DNA from: Caballeronia sp. dw_276
GTDB lineage: Bacteria > Pseudomonadota > Gammaproteobacteria > Burkholderiales > Burkholderiaceae
DNA: 64,000 nucleotides
Assembly (NCBI RefSeq): GCF_018449635.1
Contig: NZ_JAAVUV010000006.1
Span: 412,174 to 476,173 of the forward strand
Reading direction: 5' to 3'
Below, one piece after another: positions 1 through 8,262 of the stretch. The first letter of the stretch is position 1. The number at the start of each line of letters is the position of its first letter. Below the pieces are notes generated by a model. It saw only the letters and a list, made by a program, of their open reading frames with translations, ran no database searches and was not told where the DNA came from. A program made the translations under genes and the position numbers.

Positions 1-39
1 TTCGATACCGCCGACTGGATGCGCAATCGTCCGGGCTGA
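1..39 (+). CDS. 3' end of an unidentified gene
   Basis: Only the last 12 codons and a TGA stop are inside the window (peptide end FDTADWMRNRPG). The frame is open from base 1. The stop lies 6 bp before the next start codon on the same strand, so the gene is probably co-transcribed with the DUF924 gene. Too little is present to name a family. Confidence 0.5.
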   Translation, partial: FDTADWMRNRPG

Positions 40-45
40 GGTTTT

Positions 46-645
46 ATGACAGACGCGCTGGATCATCGCGCTCAAGAAGTGCTGGACGCCTGGTTCGGAA
101 CGCCGGGTTCGCCGGAGTTCGGTCACGCGCGCCGGCAATGGTTCAAGAAGAACGCCGCTTTCGATAACGCGCTTCACGAGCGCTTCGGCGCCTTGCTTGA
201 TCTGGCGTTGAGGGGAGAACTCGCGTCGTGGTCAGCCACGCCGTCAGGCGCTTTGGCGTTGATCGTGATGCTCGATCAGTTCACGCGCAATTGTTTTCGT
301 GGGACGCCGCGCGCATTTTCCGGTGACGCGACAGCTTTGAAACTCGCCCGGGAACTGATCGATTCGGGCCAAGAACGCAGCCTGCCGACTGTCTATCACC
401 GCATGTTCGTGGCCATGCCTTTCGAGCACGACGAGGCAATCGAAAGCCAGCGCGAGGCGGTTCGTCTTTATCAAATCCTTTTCGATGAAACCCGCGAAGA
501 TGACATCGAATCGGGCCTGAAGTACGCGATCCGGCACGCTGAAGTGATTGAGAAATTCGGGCGCTTTCCGCATCGAAACGTGATTCTCGGCCGCGAATCG
601 ACGGCCGAAGAACTTGAGTGGCTCAAGAAGAATCGCGGTTTTTAG
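46..645 (+). CDS. DUF924 family protein
   Basis: A 199-residue soluble protein with the two signatures of the DUF924 family: LDQFTRN at residues 76-82 and KFGRFPHRN at 170-178. The family is all-helical (TPR-like) and has no firmly established biochemical role. Length is normal for the family. The ATG at 46 follows TGAGG, which overlaps the stop of the preceding gene, so translational coupling is plausible. It converges with the SDR gene, the two stops being 13 bp apart. The family call is firm; the function is unknown. Confidence 0.85.
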   Translation: MTDALDHRAQEVLDAWFGTPGSPEFGHARRQWFKKNAAFDNALHERFGALLDLALRGELASWSATPSGALALIVMLDQFTRNCFRGTPRAFSGDATALKLARELIDSGQERSLPTVYHRMFVAMPFEHDEAIESQREAVRLYQILFDETREDDIESGLKYAIRHAEVIEKFGRFPHRNVILGRESTAEELEWLKKNRGF

Positions 646-658
646 TTCACTACAAAAC

Positions 659-1405
659 TCAACGTCCGCCCGCGACATCAAGCAACGCGCCGGTCACGTA
701 GGACGACGCATCCGACAGCAACCACACGACCGATTCCGCGACTTCATCGGCGGTACCGGGCCGGCCTAGCGGCGCGAGCGAGCCCAATTGCGCTGCGCGA
801 TCGGGCTTGCCGCCGCTTGCGTGAATCTCGGTATCGATCAAACCTGGACGCACGGCATTCACGCGCACGCCTTCCGGACCGAGTTCCTTCGCGAGGCCGA
901 TGGTCAGCGTATCGACGGCGCCTTTCGAGCCCGCGTAATCCACATATTCATTCGGCGAACCAAGCCGCGCCGCCGCCGATGAAATATTGACGATCGATCC
1001 GCCGATACCCCCACGCTTCGTCGACATCCGCCGCGCCGCTTCTCGCGCGCAGAGGTAGGCGCCGAGCACGTTGGTATCGAAGACGCGTTTCATGCGGGCC
1101 ACGTCCATGTCGGCGAGCGCCGAACCCGGGGCGACGATGCCCGCGTTGTTCACGAAACCATCGATTGGCCCGAACGCTTTCACGGTGGCATCGAACATGG
1201 CGATGACATCGGCTTCTGCGCTGACGTCGCCCTGAATGGCGATCGCCCGCCCGCCCGCAGCTTCCACGCGGGCGACGGTTTCATCGGCGGCGGCGCGGTT
1301 CGTCGCGTAGTTCACGCCGACTGACCATCCTCGCGCCGCACATAACAGCGCGGCGGAGCGCCCGATACCGCGGCTGCCGCCCGTAATCAAAACAACCTTC
1401 GACAT
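659..1405 (-). CDS. SDR family NAD(P)-dependent oxidoreductase
   Basis: A 248-residue classical short-chain dehydrogenase/reductase. It has the TGGSRGIG cofactor loop at residues 8-15, NNAG at 86-89, serines 142/143 and the catalytic pair Tyr157-x3-Lys161. The ATG at 1405 follows ACGGAG and is preferred; the frame stays open further upstream but only as a shadow inside the LOG gene. It is the last gene of a leftward TetR-LOG-SDR operon, 14 bp after the LOG stop. It resembles 3-oxoacyl-ACP reductase-like and glucose 1-dehydrogenase-like SDRs; the substrate cannot be read from sequence. Confidence 0.9.
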   Translation of the reverse strand: MSKVVLITGGSRGIGRSAALLCAARGWSVGVNYATNRAAADETVARVEAAGGRAIAIQGDVSAEADVIAMFDATVKAFGPIDGFVNNAGIVAPGSALADMDVARMKRVFDTNVLGAYLCAREAARRMSTKRGGIGGSIVNISSAAARLGSPNEYVDYAGSKGAVDTLTIGLAKELGPEGVRVNAVRPGLIDTEIHASGGKPDRAAQLGSLAPLGRPGTADEVAESVVWLLSDASSYVTGALLDVAGGR

Positions 1406-1419
1406 AATCAAAACTCCGT

Positions 1420-2004
1420 TTAAACAGCGTCGCGTTTCTCGGGCCAGCGATCGATCGCCGGCGGCGTGTATGCCTTCAACGCGCCGATCAGCTTCACCGG
1501 ATCGGACTCGACCTGGAGCATGTCGAGAAACGGCGCGCGCATGAAACCTTCCTCGACCGTATGCTTGAGCATGGCCAATAGCGGATCGTAGTAATTGTCG
1601 ATGTTCAGGAGCGCAACCGGTTTCTCGTGATAACGCAACTGCGCCCACGTATAAACCTCGAACAGCTCTTCGAACGTGCCGACACCTCCGGGCATCGATA
1701 CAAACGCGTCCGAAAGATCGGCCATCTTCTTCTTGCGCTGATGCATGTCGGGCACGACATGCAATTCGGTCAGCCCTTTGTGGCCGACTTCCTTGTTCAT
1801 GAGCAATTCGGGGATGACGCCGATTGCGCGGCCGCCGTGGGCGAGCACTTCATCTGCGATGGTGCCCATCAGTCCCACGCTCCCGCCGCCGTAGATCAGC
1901 GCGAGATCCGCTTGAACCAATGCACGTCCGAACGCCTTGGCCGCTTCGGCATAGACCGGCCGGGCTCCATAGGAGGAGCCGCAATATACACACACTGCTT
2001 TCAT
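1420..2004 (-). CDS. LOG family (lysine decarboxylase-like) nucleotide phosphoribohydrolase
   Basis: A 194-residue Rossmann-fold LOG protein (TIGR00730 type). The signature PGGVGTFEE is at residues 105-113, MHQRK at 87-91 and a glycine-rich YGGGSVGLMG near 38-47. Family members hydrolyse cytokinin riboside 5'-monophosphates or purine nucleotides to free base plus ribose 5-phosphate; many bacterial copies have no known link to cytokinin. Its ATG shares one base with the TetR stop (TAATG), indicating translational coupling. Family assignment is strong; the physiological substrate is unknown. Confidence 0.9.
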   Translation of the reverse strand: MKAVCVYCGSSYGARPVYAEAAKAFGRALVQADLALIYGGGSVGLMGTIADEVLAHGGRAIGVIPELLMNKEVGHKGLTELHVVPDMHQRKKKMADLSDAFVSMPGGVGTFEELFEVYTWAQLRYHEKPVALLNIDNYYDPLLAMLKHTVEEGFMRAPFLDMLQVESDPVKLIGALKAYTPPAIDRWPEKRDAV

Positions 2005-2720
2005 TAGATGGGTTCCTTGGGCGCGCCGTCATCCTTCGGCGCGCGGTAGTCGGCAAAGACACGTTCAGGCATTTTCCCCGACACGAGGTCATCGAAAATC
2101 TGCCGCGAGCGGCCGCGCAAATACGGCGCCATTACCGAGATGATATTCAGGCTTGCCTGATGCAATTCCGCGCGAATCGTGTCCTGCTCGTTGTATTTGC
2201 GCGGGTTCATGACGAACTGATACGACAGCCAGTACGTCGCGATAATCCCCATGTTGGTCGCAATCACCTTGATTTCCGCGGGCGTCGCAACCATTTCGCC
2301 GTCGGTCACGAGCGCGTCGCAGAGTTGCTGCGCGAAGTTGACCTTGTGCGTGATGATCTGCTTGAAATGCGTTTCGAGCGTGCGATTGCGGGCGAGCAGG
2401 TCGTTCAGGTCGCGGTACAGGAAACGGTATTGCCACAGGAAATCCGCCATGTACTGCAAGTAAGACCACATTTCGTCGATAGTCGGACGATGATCTTCCG
2501 GGAACCGCAGCCGCTTTTCGATCAACTGTTCGAACTGCGCGAAGATGCTGTTGATGATGTCGTCTTTATTGCGGAAATGGTAGTACAGATTGCCCGGGCT
2601 GATCTCCATCTCTTCCGCGATGGTCGTGGTCGTGACGTTCGGTTCCCCGATGTCATTGAAGAGCTTCAGCGACAGTTCGAGAATGCGCTCGCGGGTGCGG
2701 CGGGGAGGTTTTGCTTCCAT
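2004..2720 (-). CDS. TetR/AcrR family transcriptional regulator
   Basis: A 238-residue TetR-type repressor. The N-terminal DNA-binding helix-turn-helix spans about residues 29-50 (AEEMEISPGNLYYHFRNK), followed by a helical ligand-binding domain. It is the first gene of a leftward operon with a LOG protein and an SDR, so it probably regulates them and itself, but no convincing palindrome was found in the 120 bp upstream. The ligand cannot be predicted. Confidence 0.9.
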   Translation of the reverse strand: MEAKPPRRTRERILELSLKLFNDIGEPNVTTTTIAEEMEISPGNLYYHFRNKDDIINSIFAQFEQLIEKRLRFPEDHRPTIDEMWSYLQYMADFLWQYRFLYRDLNDLLARNRTLETHFKQIITHKVNFAQQLCDALVTDGEMVATPAEIKVIATNMGIIATYWLSYQFVMNPRKYNEQDTIRAELHQASLNIISVMAPYLRGRSRQIFDDLVSGKMPERVFADYRAPKDDGAPKEPI

Positions 2721-2844
2721 GTCGTCCGACCTGGTTGACCGGCTTCGGGCGAGCCGCCTGGACGGCAGCGCTCGGGCCCTGAAACCGGAGGCTATCTTGA
2801 ATATCGGACGATTATAAACGGGTGGTTCGCAGGTGGGGCCGGCT

Positions 2845-3387
2845 TCAGAATAGCGCGAGCGTCCATCGCCAAAGAAGAGGGCCGACGATCAGCCCCCACG
2901 TCAGCAGGCACACGAGCAAAGCGACCATCACCGCCGCGCTGCCAAAATCCTTTGCGCGCTTGGACAGCTCGTGGCGTTCCAGCGAAATCCTGTCGATGGC
3001 CGCTTCCACGCTCGAATTCAGCAATTCCACCAGCAACACCAGCAACACCGATGCAATCAGCACCGCGCGCTCCACCGGCGCGACTGGCACGAAAATCCCG
3101 CACGGCAAAAGGATCGCCGCAAGCGTCAGTTCCTGACGGAACGCGCTTTCCTCGCGGATCGCCACACGAAAGCCGTTCAGCGAGTTTTTCATCGCGTGCC
3201 AGGCGCGTGTCAGGCCGCGGTTGCCCTTGTACGGATTGAAGGGCAGGGGCGCCAATGGGTCGTCGGGACCCAGCGGTTCACGGGCGTGCGGCGAGGCACC
3301 CGTTTCACCGTCGTCCTCTTCCTGATCGAAGGGTTCGCGATGAACATAGAGCAACGAGTCCGCTTGCACTGAAGGTTTGGCTTTCAC
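2845..3387 (-). CDS. dgkA: diacylglycerol kinase
   Basis: An integral-membrane diacylglycerol kinase (diacylglycerol + ATP to phosphatidic acid). Three membrane segments lie at about residues 88-105, 107-126 and 150-172. The family signature ELLNSSVEAAIDRI is at 121-134 with conserved Glu121 and Glu128, EESAFRQE at 79-86 and the Lys146-Asp147 pair. The usual length is about 120 residues; this one has an acidic, proline-rich N-terminal extension of about 55. The frame begins with GTG at 3387 and no strong ribosome-binding site is visible, so the exact start is uncertain. It is last in a leftward operon with plcP-like and GT4 genes, where it would return diacylglycerol to phospholipid synthesis. 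Confidence 0.9.
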   Translation of the reverse strand: MKAKPSVQADSLLYVHREPFDQEEDDGETGASPHAREPLGPDDPLAPLPFNPYKGNRGLTRAWHAMKNSLNGFRVAIREESAFRQELTLAAILLPCGIFVPVAPVERAVLIASVLLVLLVELLNSSVEAAIDRISLERHELSKRAKDFGSAAVMVALLVCLLTWGLIVGPLLWRWTLALF

Positions 3388-3432
3388 ATTGCGAGTCGGT
3401 GGTGGTGCGTTGGTCTTGCGTTGCGTGCTTTT

Positions 3433-4464
3433 CTAAGCCGCGGCTTGTTTCTGCGTCGCGCCACGCGTACCGAGCGGCTTCAGATGCGAAGCAAATTGCT
3501 CCGATGCCGCACGCCACGAAAACTTTTCCGCCCATGCGCGCGCATCGGCACGTTCGATTTTAAGCGCACGCAGACAGGCTTCGTGCAAATCTTCGTCGAG
3601 TGCGCCGGGGCCATCTGTTCCCAAAACATCGATAGGACCCGTTACCGGATAGGCCGCCACCGGCGTGCCGCAGGCCATGGCCTCGAGCAGTACCAGCCCG
3701 AAGGTGTCCGTGCGGCTCGGGAACACGAAGACGTCGGCCGCCGCATAAACCTTCGCGAGCTCGGCCTGCGACAGCACGCCGAGATAATTCACGTTGGTAT
3801 AGCGCGACTTGAGTTCGGCGAGCGCCGGGCCTTCGCCTGCCACCCATTTTGAACCAGGCAGGTCCAGCTTCAAAAAAGCCTCGACGTTCTTCTCGACAGC
3901 CACGCGTCCCACGTACAAAAAGATCGGGCGCGTGGTGTTGAGAACCTTTGAGTCCATCGGTTGAAAAATATCCAGATCCACGCCGCGCGTCCACAGGACG
4001 ACGTTCGTGAAGCCGAACTTTTCGAGGTCGGTTTTCACCACGGGAGTCGGCGCCATCACCGCCTGCGACGGTTTGTGAAACCAGTGGAGGAACTTGTACG
4101 TCACGCCGAGCGGAATGCCAAAGCGCGCCTGTACATATTCAGGAAAGCGTGTGTGATACGCGGTCGTGAACGGCAATTTATTGCGTATGGCAAACGAGCG
4201 CGCCGCCATGCCGAGCGGACCTTCCGTTGCGATGTGCAACGCATCCGGCGCGAACTCTTCGATGCGCTGCGCCACGCGGCGTCGCGGCAACAACGACAGC
4301 CGGATCTCGGGATACGTCGGGCACGGGATGGTCTTGAACTCGAGCGGCGTCAACAATTCCACGCGATGCCCCAGCGCCGTCAATTCGCGGCTCGTGCTTT
4401 TCAGGGTCCGCACGACGCCGTTGACTTGAGGTTCCCAAGCATCGGTCACGATCATGATCTTCAT
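3433..4464 (-). CDS. agt: GT4 family glycosyltransferase (Agt-like)
   Basis: A 343-residue GT-B glycosyltransferase of family GT4. An N-terminal acceptor half carries VNGVVRTL (14-21) and ATEGPLG (79-85). A C-terminal nucleotide-sugar half carries VGRVAVEKN (185-193) and SRTDTFGLVLLEAMACGTP (250-268). It lies 27 bp after the metallophosphoesterase gene and 45 bp before dgkA. The pairing with a PlcP-type enzyme is what is known for Agt, which glycosylates diacylglycerol to make phosphorus-free glycolipids in phosphate starvation. A related alpha-mannosyltransferase role cannot be excluded; the sugar donor is unknown. Confidence 0.82.
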   Translation of the reverse strand: MKIMIVTDAWEPQVNGVVRTLKSTSRELTALGHRVELLTPLEFKTIPCPTYPEIRLSLLPRRRVAQRIEEFAPDALHIATEGPLGMAARSFAIRNKLPFTTAYHTRFPEYVQARFGIPLGVTYKFLHWFHKPSQAVMAPTPVVKTDLEKFGFTNVVLWTRGVDLDIFQPMDSKVLNTTRPIFLYVGRVAVEKNVEAFLKLDLPGSKWVAGEGPALAELKSRYTNVNYLGVLSQAELAKVYAAADVFVFPSRTDTFGLVLLEAMACGTPVAAYPVTGPIDVLGTDGPGALDEDLHEACLRALKIERADARAWAEKFSWRAASEQFASHLKPLGTRGATQKQAAA

Positions 4465-4491
4465 TCGATGGCCTCTCAGTAAGTGAAACGC

Positions 4492-5445
4492 TCAGGCGGT
4501 TGCCCCGGCCTTTTGTGCATGCAGTTCAGGTGAGCGCAATACGGTCCAGTAAACGATCTTCAATTCGCCTTCGAAGGTCTCGACCAGCGCCGACAAGCTC
4601 TCGACCCAGTCACCGTCGTTGCAGTACAGAACGCCGTCGATATCGCGTATCTCGGCTTTGTGAATGTGTCCGCAGACCACGCCGTCGCAACCACGGCGGC
4701 GGGCTTCATCGGTCATCACGGACTCGAACTTCGAGATGAAGTTGACCGCGTTCTTGACCTGATGCTTGAGGTACTGCGAGAGCGACCAGTAGTTCAGTCC
4801 GAGGCGGCTGCGTGCCCGGTTGAACCAGCGGTTGAGCAGCAGAATGAGCGTGTAGAGCGTGTCGCCGAGATAAGCGAGCCACTTGGCGTGCTGGATGACG
4901 CCATCGAAGAGATCGCCGTGAACGATCCACAAGCGCTTGCCGGCAAGCGTGGTGTGGAAGGCCTCTTGGCGCACGTGGATGTCGCCGAACGCGAGGTCGC
5001 AGAACTGGCGCGCGGCTTCGTCGTGATTGCCGGGGATGTAGACCACTTGCGTACCTTTGCGGGCCTTGCGCAGGATCTTCTGGATTACATCGTTGTGCGC
5101 CTGCGGCCAGAACCAGCCTTTGCGCAGTTGCCATCCGTCGATGATGTCGCCGACCAAATACAAGTATTCCGAATCATTGTGGCGAAGAAAATCGAGCAGA
5201 TAATTCGCCTGACAGCCACCGGAACCGAGATGGATATCGGAGAGCCAGATGGTTCGGTATCGATGATCGAAGGGGCCGTCGTCTGGACGGGAAGTGCTTT
5301 GTGGCGCGAGATTTGCGCTGGTCGTGTCAAGCGGTGGGGGCGGCGAGCGTGGCGCGGCGTCGGTGCGAAACGCGATGGCTTCTGCATCGCGAAGGGTGAC
5401 AGCTAACAGATCACTCAGGTTGCTCGCAGACGATTTGGTGGCCAT
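4492..5445 (-). CDS. plcP: PlcP-like metallophosphoesterase (phospholipase C type; UDP-2,3-diacylglucosamine diphosphatase-like)
   Basis: A calcineurin-type phosphoesterase of 317 residues with all metal-binding blocks: SDIH (69-72), GDIID (99-103), GNHD (139-142), HGD (176-178) and GHIH (259-262). The closest recognised relatives are rhizobial and marine PlcP proteins, which remove phospholipid head groups to give diacylglycerol; the same fold includes LpxH. It has a low-complexity N-terminal extension of about 60 residues. The ATG at 5445 is preferred because an upstream in-frame ATG at 5484 would begin next to the Pho box and probably upstream of the transcription start. First gene of the operon with the GT4 enzyme and dgkA. 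Confidence 0.8.
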   Translation of the reverse strand: MATKSSASNLSDLLAVTLRDAEAIAFRTDAAPRSPPPPLDTTSANLAPQSTSRPDDGPFDHRYRTIWLSDIHLGSGGCQANYLLDFLRHNDSEYLYLVGDIIDGWQLRKGWFWPQAHNDVIQKILRKARKGTQVVYIPGNHDEAARQFCDLAFGDIHVRQEAFHTTLAGKRLWIVHGDLFDGVIQHAKWLAYLGDTLYTLILLLNRWFNRARSRLGLNYWSLSQYLKHQVKNAVNFISKFESVMTDEARRRGCDGVVCGHIHKAEIRDIDGVLYCNDGDWVESLSALVETFEGELKIVYWTVLRSPELHAQKAGATA

Positions 5446-5490
5446 GGGCACGCGCAACGGGTTGCAGTGAGCCCATTGCGCCATGCCCGC

Positions 5491-5508
5491 GTGACGGTGC
5501 CATGACAG
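5491..5508 (-). promoter_or_regulatory. Pho box candidate (PhoB site) upstream of plcP
   Basis: Read on the minus strand the site is CTGTCAT-GGCA-CCGTCAC: two heptamers spaced by 4 bp, the first a perfect match to the PhoB half-site and the second differing at one informative position. It lies 46 bp before the chosen start of the metallophosphoesterase gene. No strong -10 is visible downstream, which is usual for activator-dependent promoters. Confidence 0.65.
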
Positions 5509-5544
5509 TCACAAAAACTTCTTATTGATCGGGTGTCCGATGCA

Positions 5545-7707
5545 TCAATACGACAGCGCCGCCTGCATATAAACCGTCAGCGGTTGACCCACGTATTTGC
5601 CGCCGTTGTTATCGGTGGAGCGGGTGAAATAGCGGCGATCGAAGAGGTTCTTCACGCCGACCGCGAGCTTCAGGTTGTTAAGTTCCTTCCCAAAGTCGTA
5701 ACCGGTACGCAGGTTCAAGGTCGCGTAGCCGGGGATATCGCCAAGACGGCCGGACGCATCTTCTTGCGTGATGTACGTGGCGCCCGTGTTCGGATCGCCC
5801 GGCGAATGCTGCTTCGTCTGCGCGAAGATATCGGCGTTGAATGTCCAGCGATTCTTGTGATAACTCGCGCCCAAAGTGGCCACCTGGCGCGAGTAGAACG
5901 GCAGGTCGCGTCCCGCAAAAACCCCGGCCTTCGAAATTGCCTGCGTGTACGTGTAGGTTGCGTAAACCGAAAGCCCGTCAAGCGATGGAACCAGGTTGCC
6001 GATGTTGTATCGAACGCCCGATTCCACGCCGCGATGCCGCGTTGCGCCAAGATCGGTCCAGATGCCGTCGCCGACAATCGATCGGCTCAGCTGCAATTCC
6101 TGATCAAAGTCGATGTTGAAGAACGTCAGCTCGCCACTCCACGCGCGCCCGTTGTAGTGTGTGCCGACCTCGTACGTGGTGGCTTTCTCGGGATGCAGGC
6201 CCTGCGTGGTCGATGCAAGCTGCGCATACTGCTGCGGCCCGAATGACTGGCCGCCGTTCGCGAACAGCGACCAGCTGTCGTTCACGCGATACATCACCGA
6301 CAACATCGGCAACGCCACGTGCGAATCGATCTGCGGATAAAGCTTGCTCGTCACCGCGCCGCTCGCGAGGTTCGTCACGTTGTTGAACGCACGGATGATT
6401 TCGTAGCGCACGCCCGGCGTGATCGTCCACCGGCCGATATCGATCCGGTCGTCGATATAAAACGCATTTGCCGTTGTGCCGCCCTGGCTCGTTTGATAGG
6501 CGGGCGAGGGCAGGGTCGTTGCATCCACGCTGCCATTCGGGTTGTAGAACGCCGTGCGCGTGGCTGTCTCCGAACTCGCCTCGTTCAGGAACCGGTAGCC
6601 GACGCTGATTTCCTGCACGATGCTGCCCATATCGATCAAACGCGAATAGCGCGGTTCGACGGCGAACGTGTGATAACCGCGCGGCGCGGATGTCAGGCGG
6701 CGTTGCCCCGCGCTCGCCCCCGTCCCTTCCTGTTCGATATTGCTGCCGCGAAACGAGTCCGTGTAATACGTCAGGAGTTCGAAGCTGTTGACGTCGTCCT
6801 TGTGCGTGTACTTGAACGAGCCGTCGGTGCGCCGCCCGGTGAAGTTATCGTAGGGACGATCGGACTGGAACGGATTGGACGCATATTGTTTCGATGTCAG
6901 CCCGCCCGGCATGTCTCCCTTGCCCTCGAAATGATGGAGGGACACAGCGACATCGTCGTTGACCGTGAACTTGTATGCGCCCTTCAGGATGACGTCGTCA
7001 ATGTTCGTGCGGTCATTGCCCTGGCGAAACCCGTCGCCATGCGTGCCGGAATACAGGACCGCGCCGCCCAGCCCGTTCGCATTCGTTCCACCTATGAAGG
7101 CATTGGGCGTCGTCTTGATGTCGCCGCCGTGGCTGTAGATTTCGGTTCCGACGGAGGCGTCGGCGGTAAATTGCTTCGGAATGGGCCGCGTCACGAAGTT
7201 GATGATGCCGCCCACGTTCTGCGGGCCATATCGAACGGACCCAGCGCCGCGCACCACGTCCACCGTCTGCAAGTTGCCAAGCGATAACGGCGCCAGCGAC
7301 AACTGCGGCTGACCATACGGCGCATAGGCGAGCGGCACGCCGTCCATGAGGATGGTGGAGCGCGGTGAGAGGCGCGCGGTCAGCCCGCGTACGCCGACGT
7401 TCAGCGAAATATCGCTGCCGCCCGTGCCGTTGCTTTCCTGAACCTGCACGCCCGGAATCCGGCGCAATACATCGCGCACGTTGGCCGCGCCGCTTTCCAC
7501 GATCTCCGTGCGCTCGACGATGGTACGCGCGCCCGGATGCTCGACCACTTTTTGCTCGGTGGGGCTTCCCAACCAGTCGCCGGTGATGGTGACCGCTTCC
7601 AGCGCTGTTTCCTTGGCCGGCTCTGCCGTCTCGGCGTCCGCGGCGTACACGGGGACGCCAAACGGCAGCAGGGCAATGGCGATGGTCACGGGCTTGTAGC
7701 GAAGCAT
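5545..7707 (-). CDS. TonB-dependent outer-membrane receptor (FecA-like)
   Basis: A 720-residue TonB-dependent receptor. A signal peptide ends near residue 22 (PVYA-AD). The plug domain, about residues 45-160, contains VRDVLRRIPGVQVQ, ILMDGVPLAYAPYG and a VVRGAGSVRYGPQNVGG block. A 22-strand barrel follows and ends in the aromatic residue expected for outer-membrane insertion (ALSY). The sequence most resembles FecA-type ferric-dicitrate or xenosiderophore receptors. There is no N-terminal signalling domain and no FecI/FecR pair nearby, so it is not a cell-surface-signalling type. It is monocistronic; a Fur-box candidate lies about 170 bp upstream. The ligand is unknown. Confidence 0.9.
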   Translation of the reverse strand: MLRYKPVTIAIALLPFGVPVYAADAETAEPAKETALEAVTITGDWLGSPTEQKVVEHPGARTIVERTEIVESGAANVRDVLRRIPGVQVQESNGTGGSDISLNVGVRGLTARLSPRSTILMDGVPLAYAPYGQPQLSLAPLSLGNLQTVDVVRGAGSVRYGPQNVGGIINFVTRPIPKQFTADASVGTEIYSHGGDIKTTPNAFIGGTNANGLGGAVLYSGTHGDGFRQGNDRTNIDDVILKGAYKFTVNDDVAVSLHHFEGKGDMPGGLTSKQYASNPFQSDRPYDNFTGRRTDGSFKYTHKDDVNSFELLTYYTDSFRGSNIEQEGTGASAGQRRLTSAPRGYHTFAVEPRYSRLIDMGSIVQEISVGYRFLNEASSETATRTAFYNPNGSVDATTLPSPAYQTSQGGTTANAFYIDDRIDIGRWTITPGVRYEIIRAFNNVTNLASGAVTSKLYPQIDSHVALPMLSVMYRVNDSWSLFANGGQSFGPQQYAQLASTTQGLHPEKATTYEVGTHYNGRAWSGELTFFNIDFDQELQLSRSIVGDGIWTDLGATRHRGVESGVRYNIGNLVPSLDGLSVYATYTYTQAISKAGVFAGRDLPFYSRQVATLGASYHKNRWTFNADIFAQTKQHSPGDPNTGATYITQEDASGRLGDIPGYATLNLRTGYDFGKELNNLKLAVGVKNLFDRRYFTRSTDNNGGKYVGQPLTVYMQAALSY

Positions 7708-8262
7708 TACGCAGGTCCTCGAATTAGATAGTGGAGCGTCAAAGAGTTGGAAGGGCGAACGAGTTCGGTCGCGCGTGCAGATCGCGGTTGTCGGATAGAC
7801 GTGTTCGCTCGGAATTTGAACGGGAGGCGTTCGTGCGCCCGGGCAGAGTTCGATAGATTGAATCGAAATGCGAGTGAGAATGATAGTTATTTACAACGAA
7901 AGGTAGAAATCATGGCAAATTTCGGTCAAAAGTGCAGGTAGCGTTGGCTGGCCGGAATAATACTTGAAAGTTTCTGTAATGACCACGTAATACATTGCGG
8001 TCTGCGCGGGTTTTAGAGCGTTACGGACGCGGGTGAGGCGACGCCGCACCGCAGGAAATCAGGAGATCGAGGCCGTATTTCAACAGTCCGCAGATAACCA
8101 ATTTGCTTCGGCATCCCAACGAACTACCACCTGCGACCCGAGTTGCAGCTAGTTCCTGGATTTCACATCGAATTGCGGTATGAAAAAAAACCAGGTGCAA
8201 GGTCAACTTTTCGAGCTGGGTTTGACTCTATACTCACCGGTTTTAAGCGGAATCCTAACTAA
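7708..8262. other. 555-bp divergent intergenic region
   Basis: The region separates the leftward TonB receptor from the rightward methyltransferase and is more AT-rich than its surroundings. It contains the Fur-box candidate at 7876-7894. A TATACT hexamer at 8229-8234 could be the -10 of the methyltransferase promoter, but its -35 is poor. Short open frames here show no ribosome-binding site or recognisable protein, and I see no RNA gene. Confidence 0.5.
7876..7894 (-). promoter_or_regulatory. Fur box candidate
   Basis: The 19-bp stretch GAGAATGATAGTTATTTAC matches 14 of 19 positions of the Fur consensus GATAATGATAATCATTATC. It lies in an AT-rich stretch between the TonB receptor (leftward) and the methyltransferase (rightward), 169 bp from the receptor start, and fits iron repression of the receptor. 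Confidence 0.55.

Noticed and set aside
1824..2738. Long rightward frame across the LOG and TetR genes
   Set aside because: Translation is Arg/Asp/His-rich shadow; both leftward genes have clear family motifs and translational coupling.
5446..5484. Upstream ATG as start of the metallophosphoesterase
   Set aside because: It lies directly beside the Pho box, probably upstream of the transcription start, and adds 13 residues of no family character.
5545..7707. FecA with a FecIR-type signalling system
   Set aside because: No N-terminal signalling domain in the receptor; the ECF sigma gene at 10753-11316 is 3.6 kb away, in a separate operon with different partners.
7747..7941. Short frame in the receptor/methyltransferase intergenic region
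   Set aside because: No ribosome-binding site, no recognisable domain, and it crosses the Fur-box candidate.
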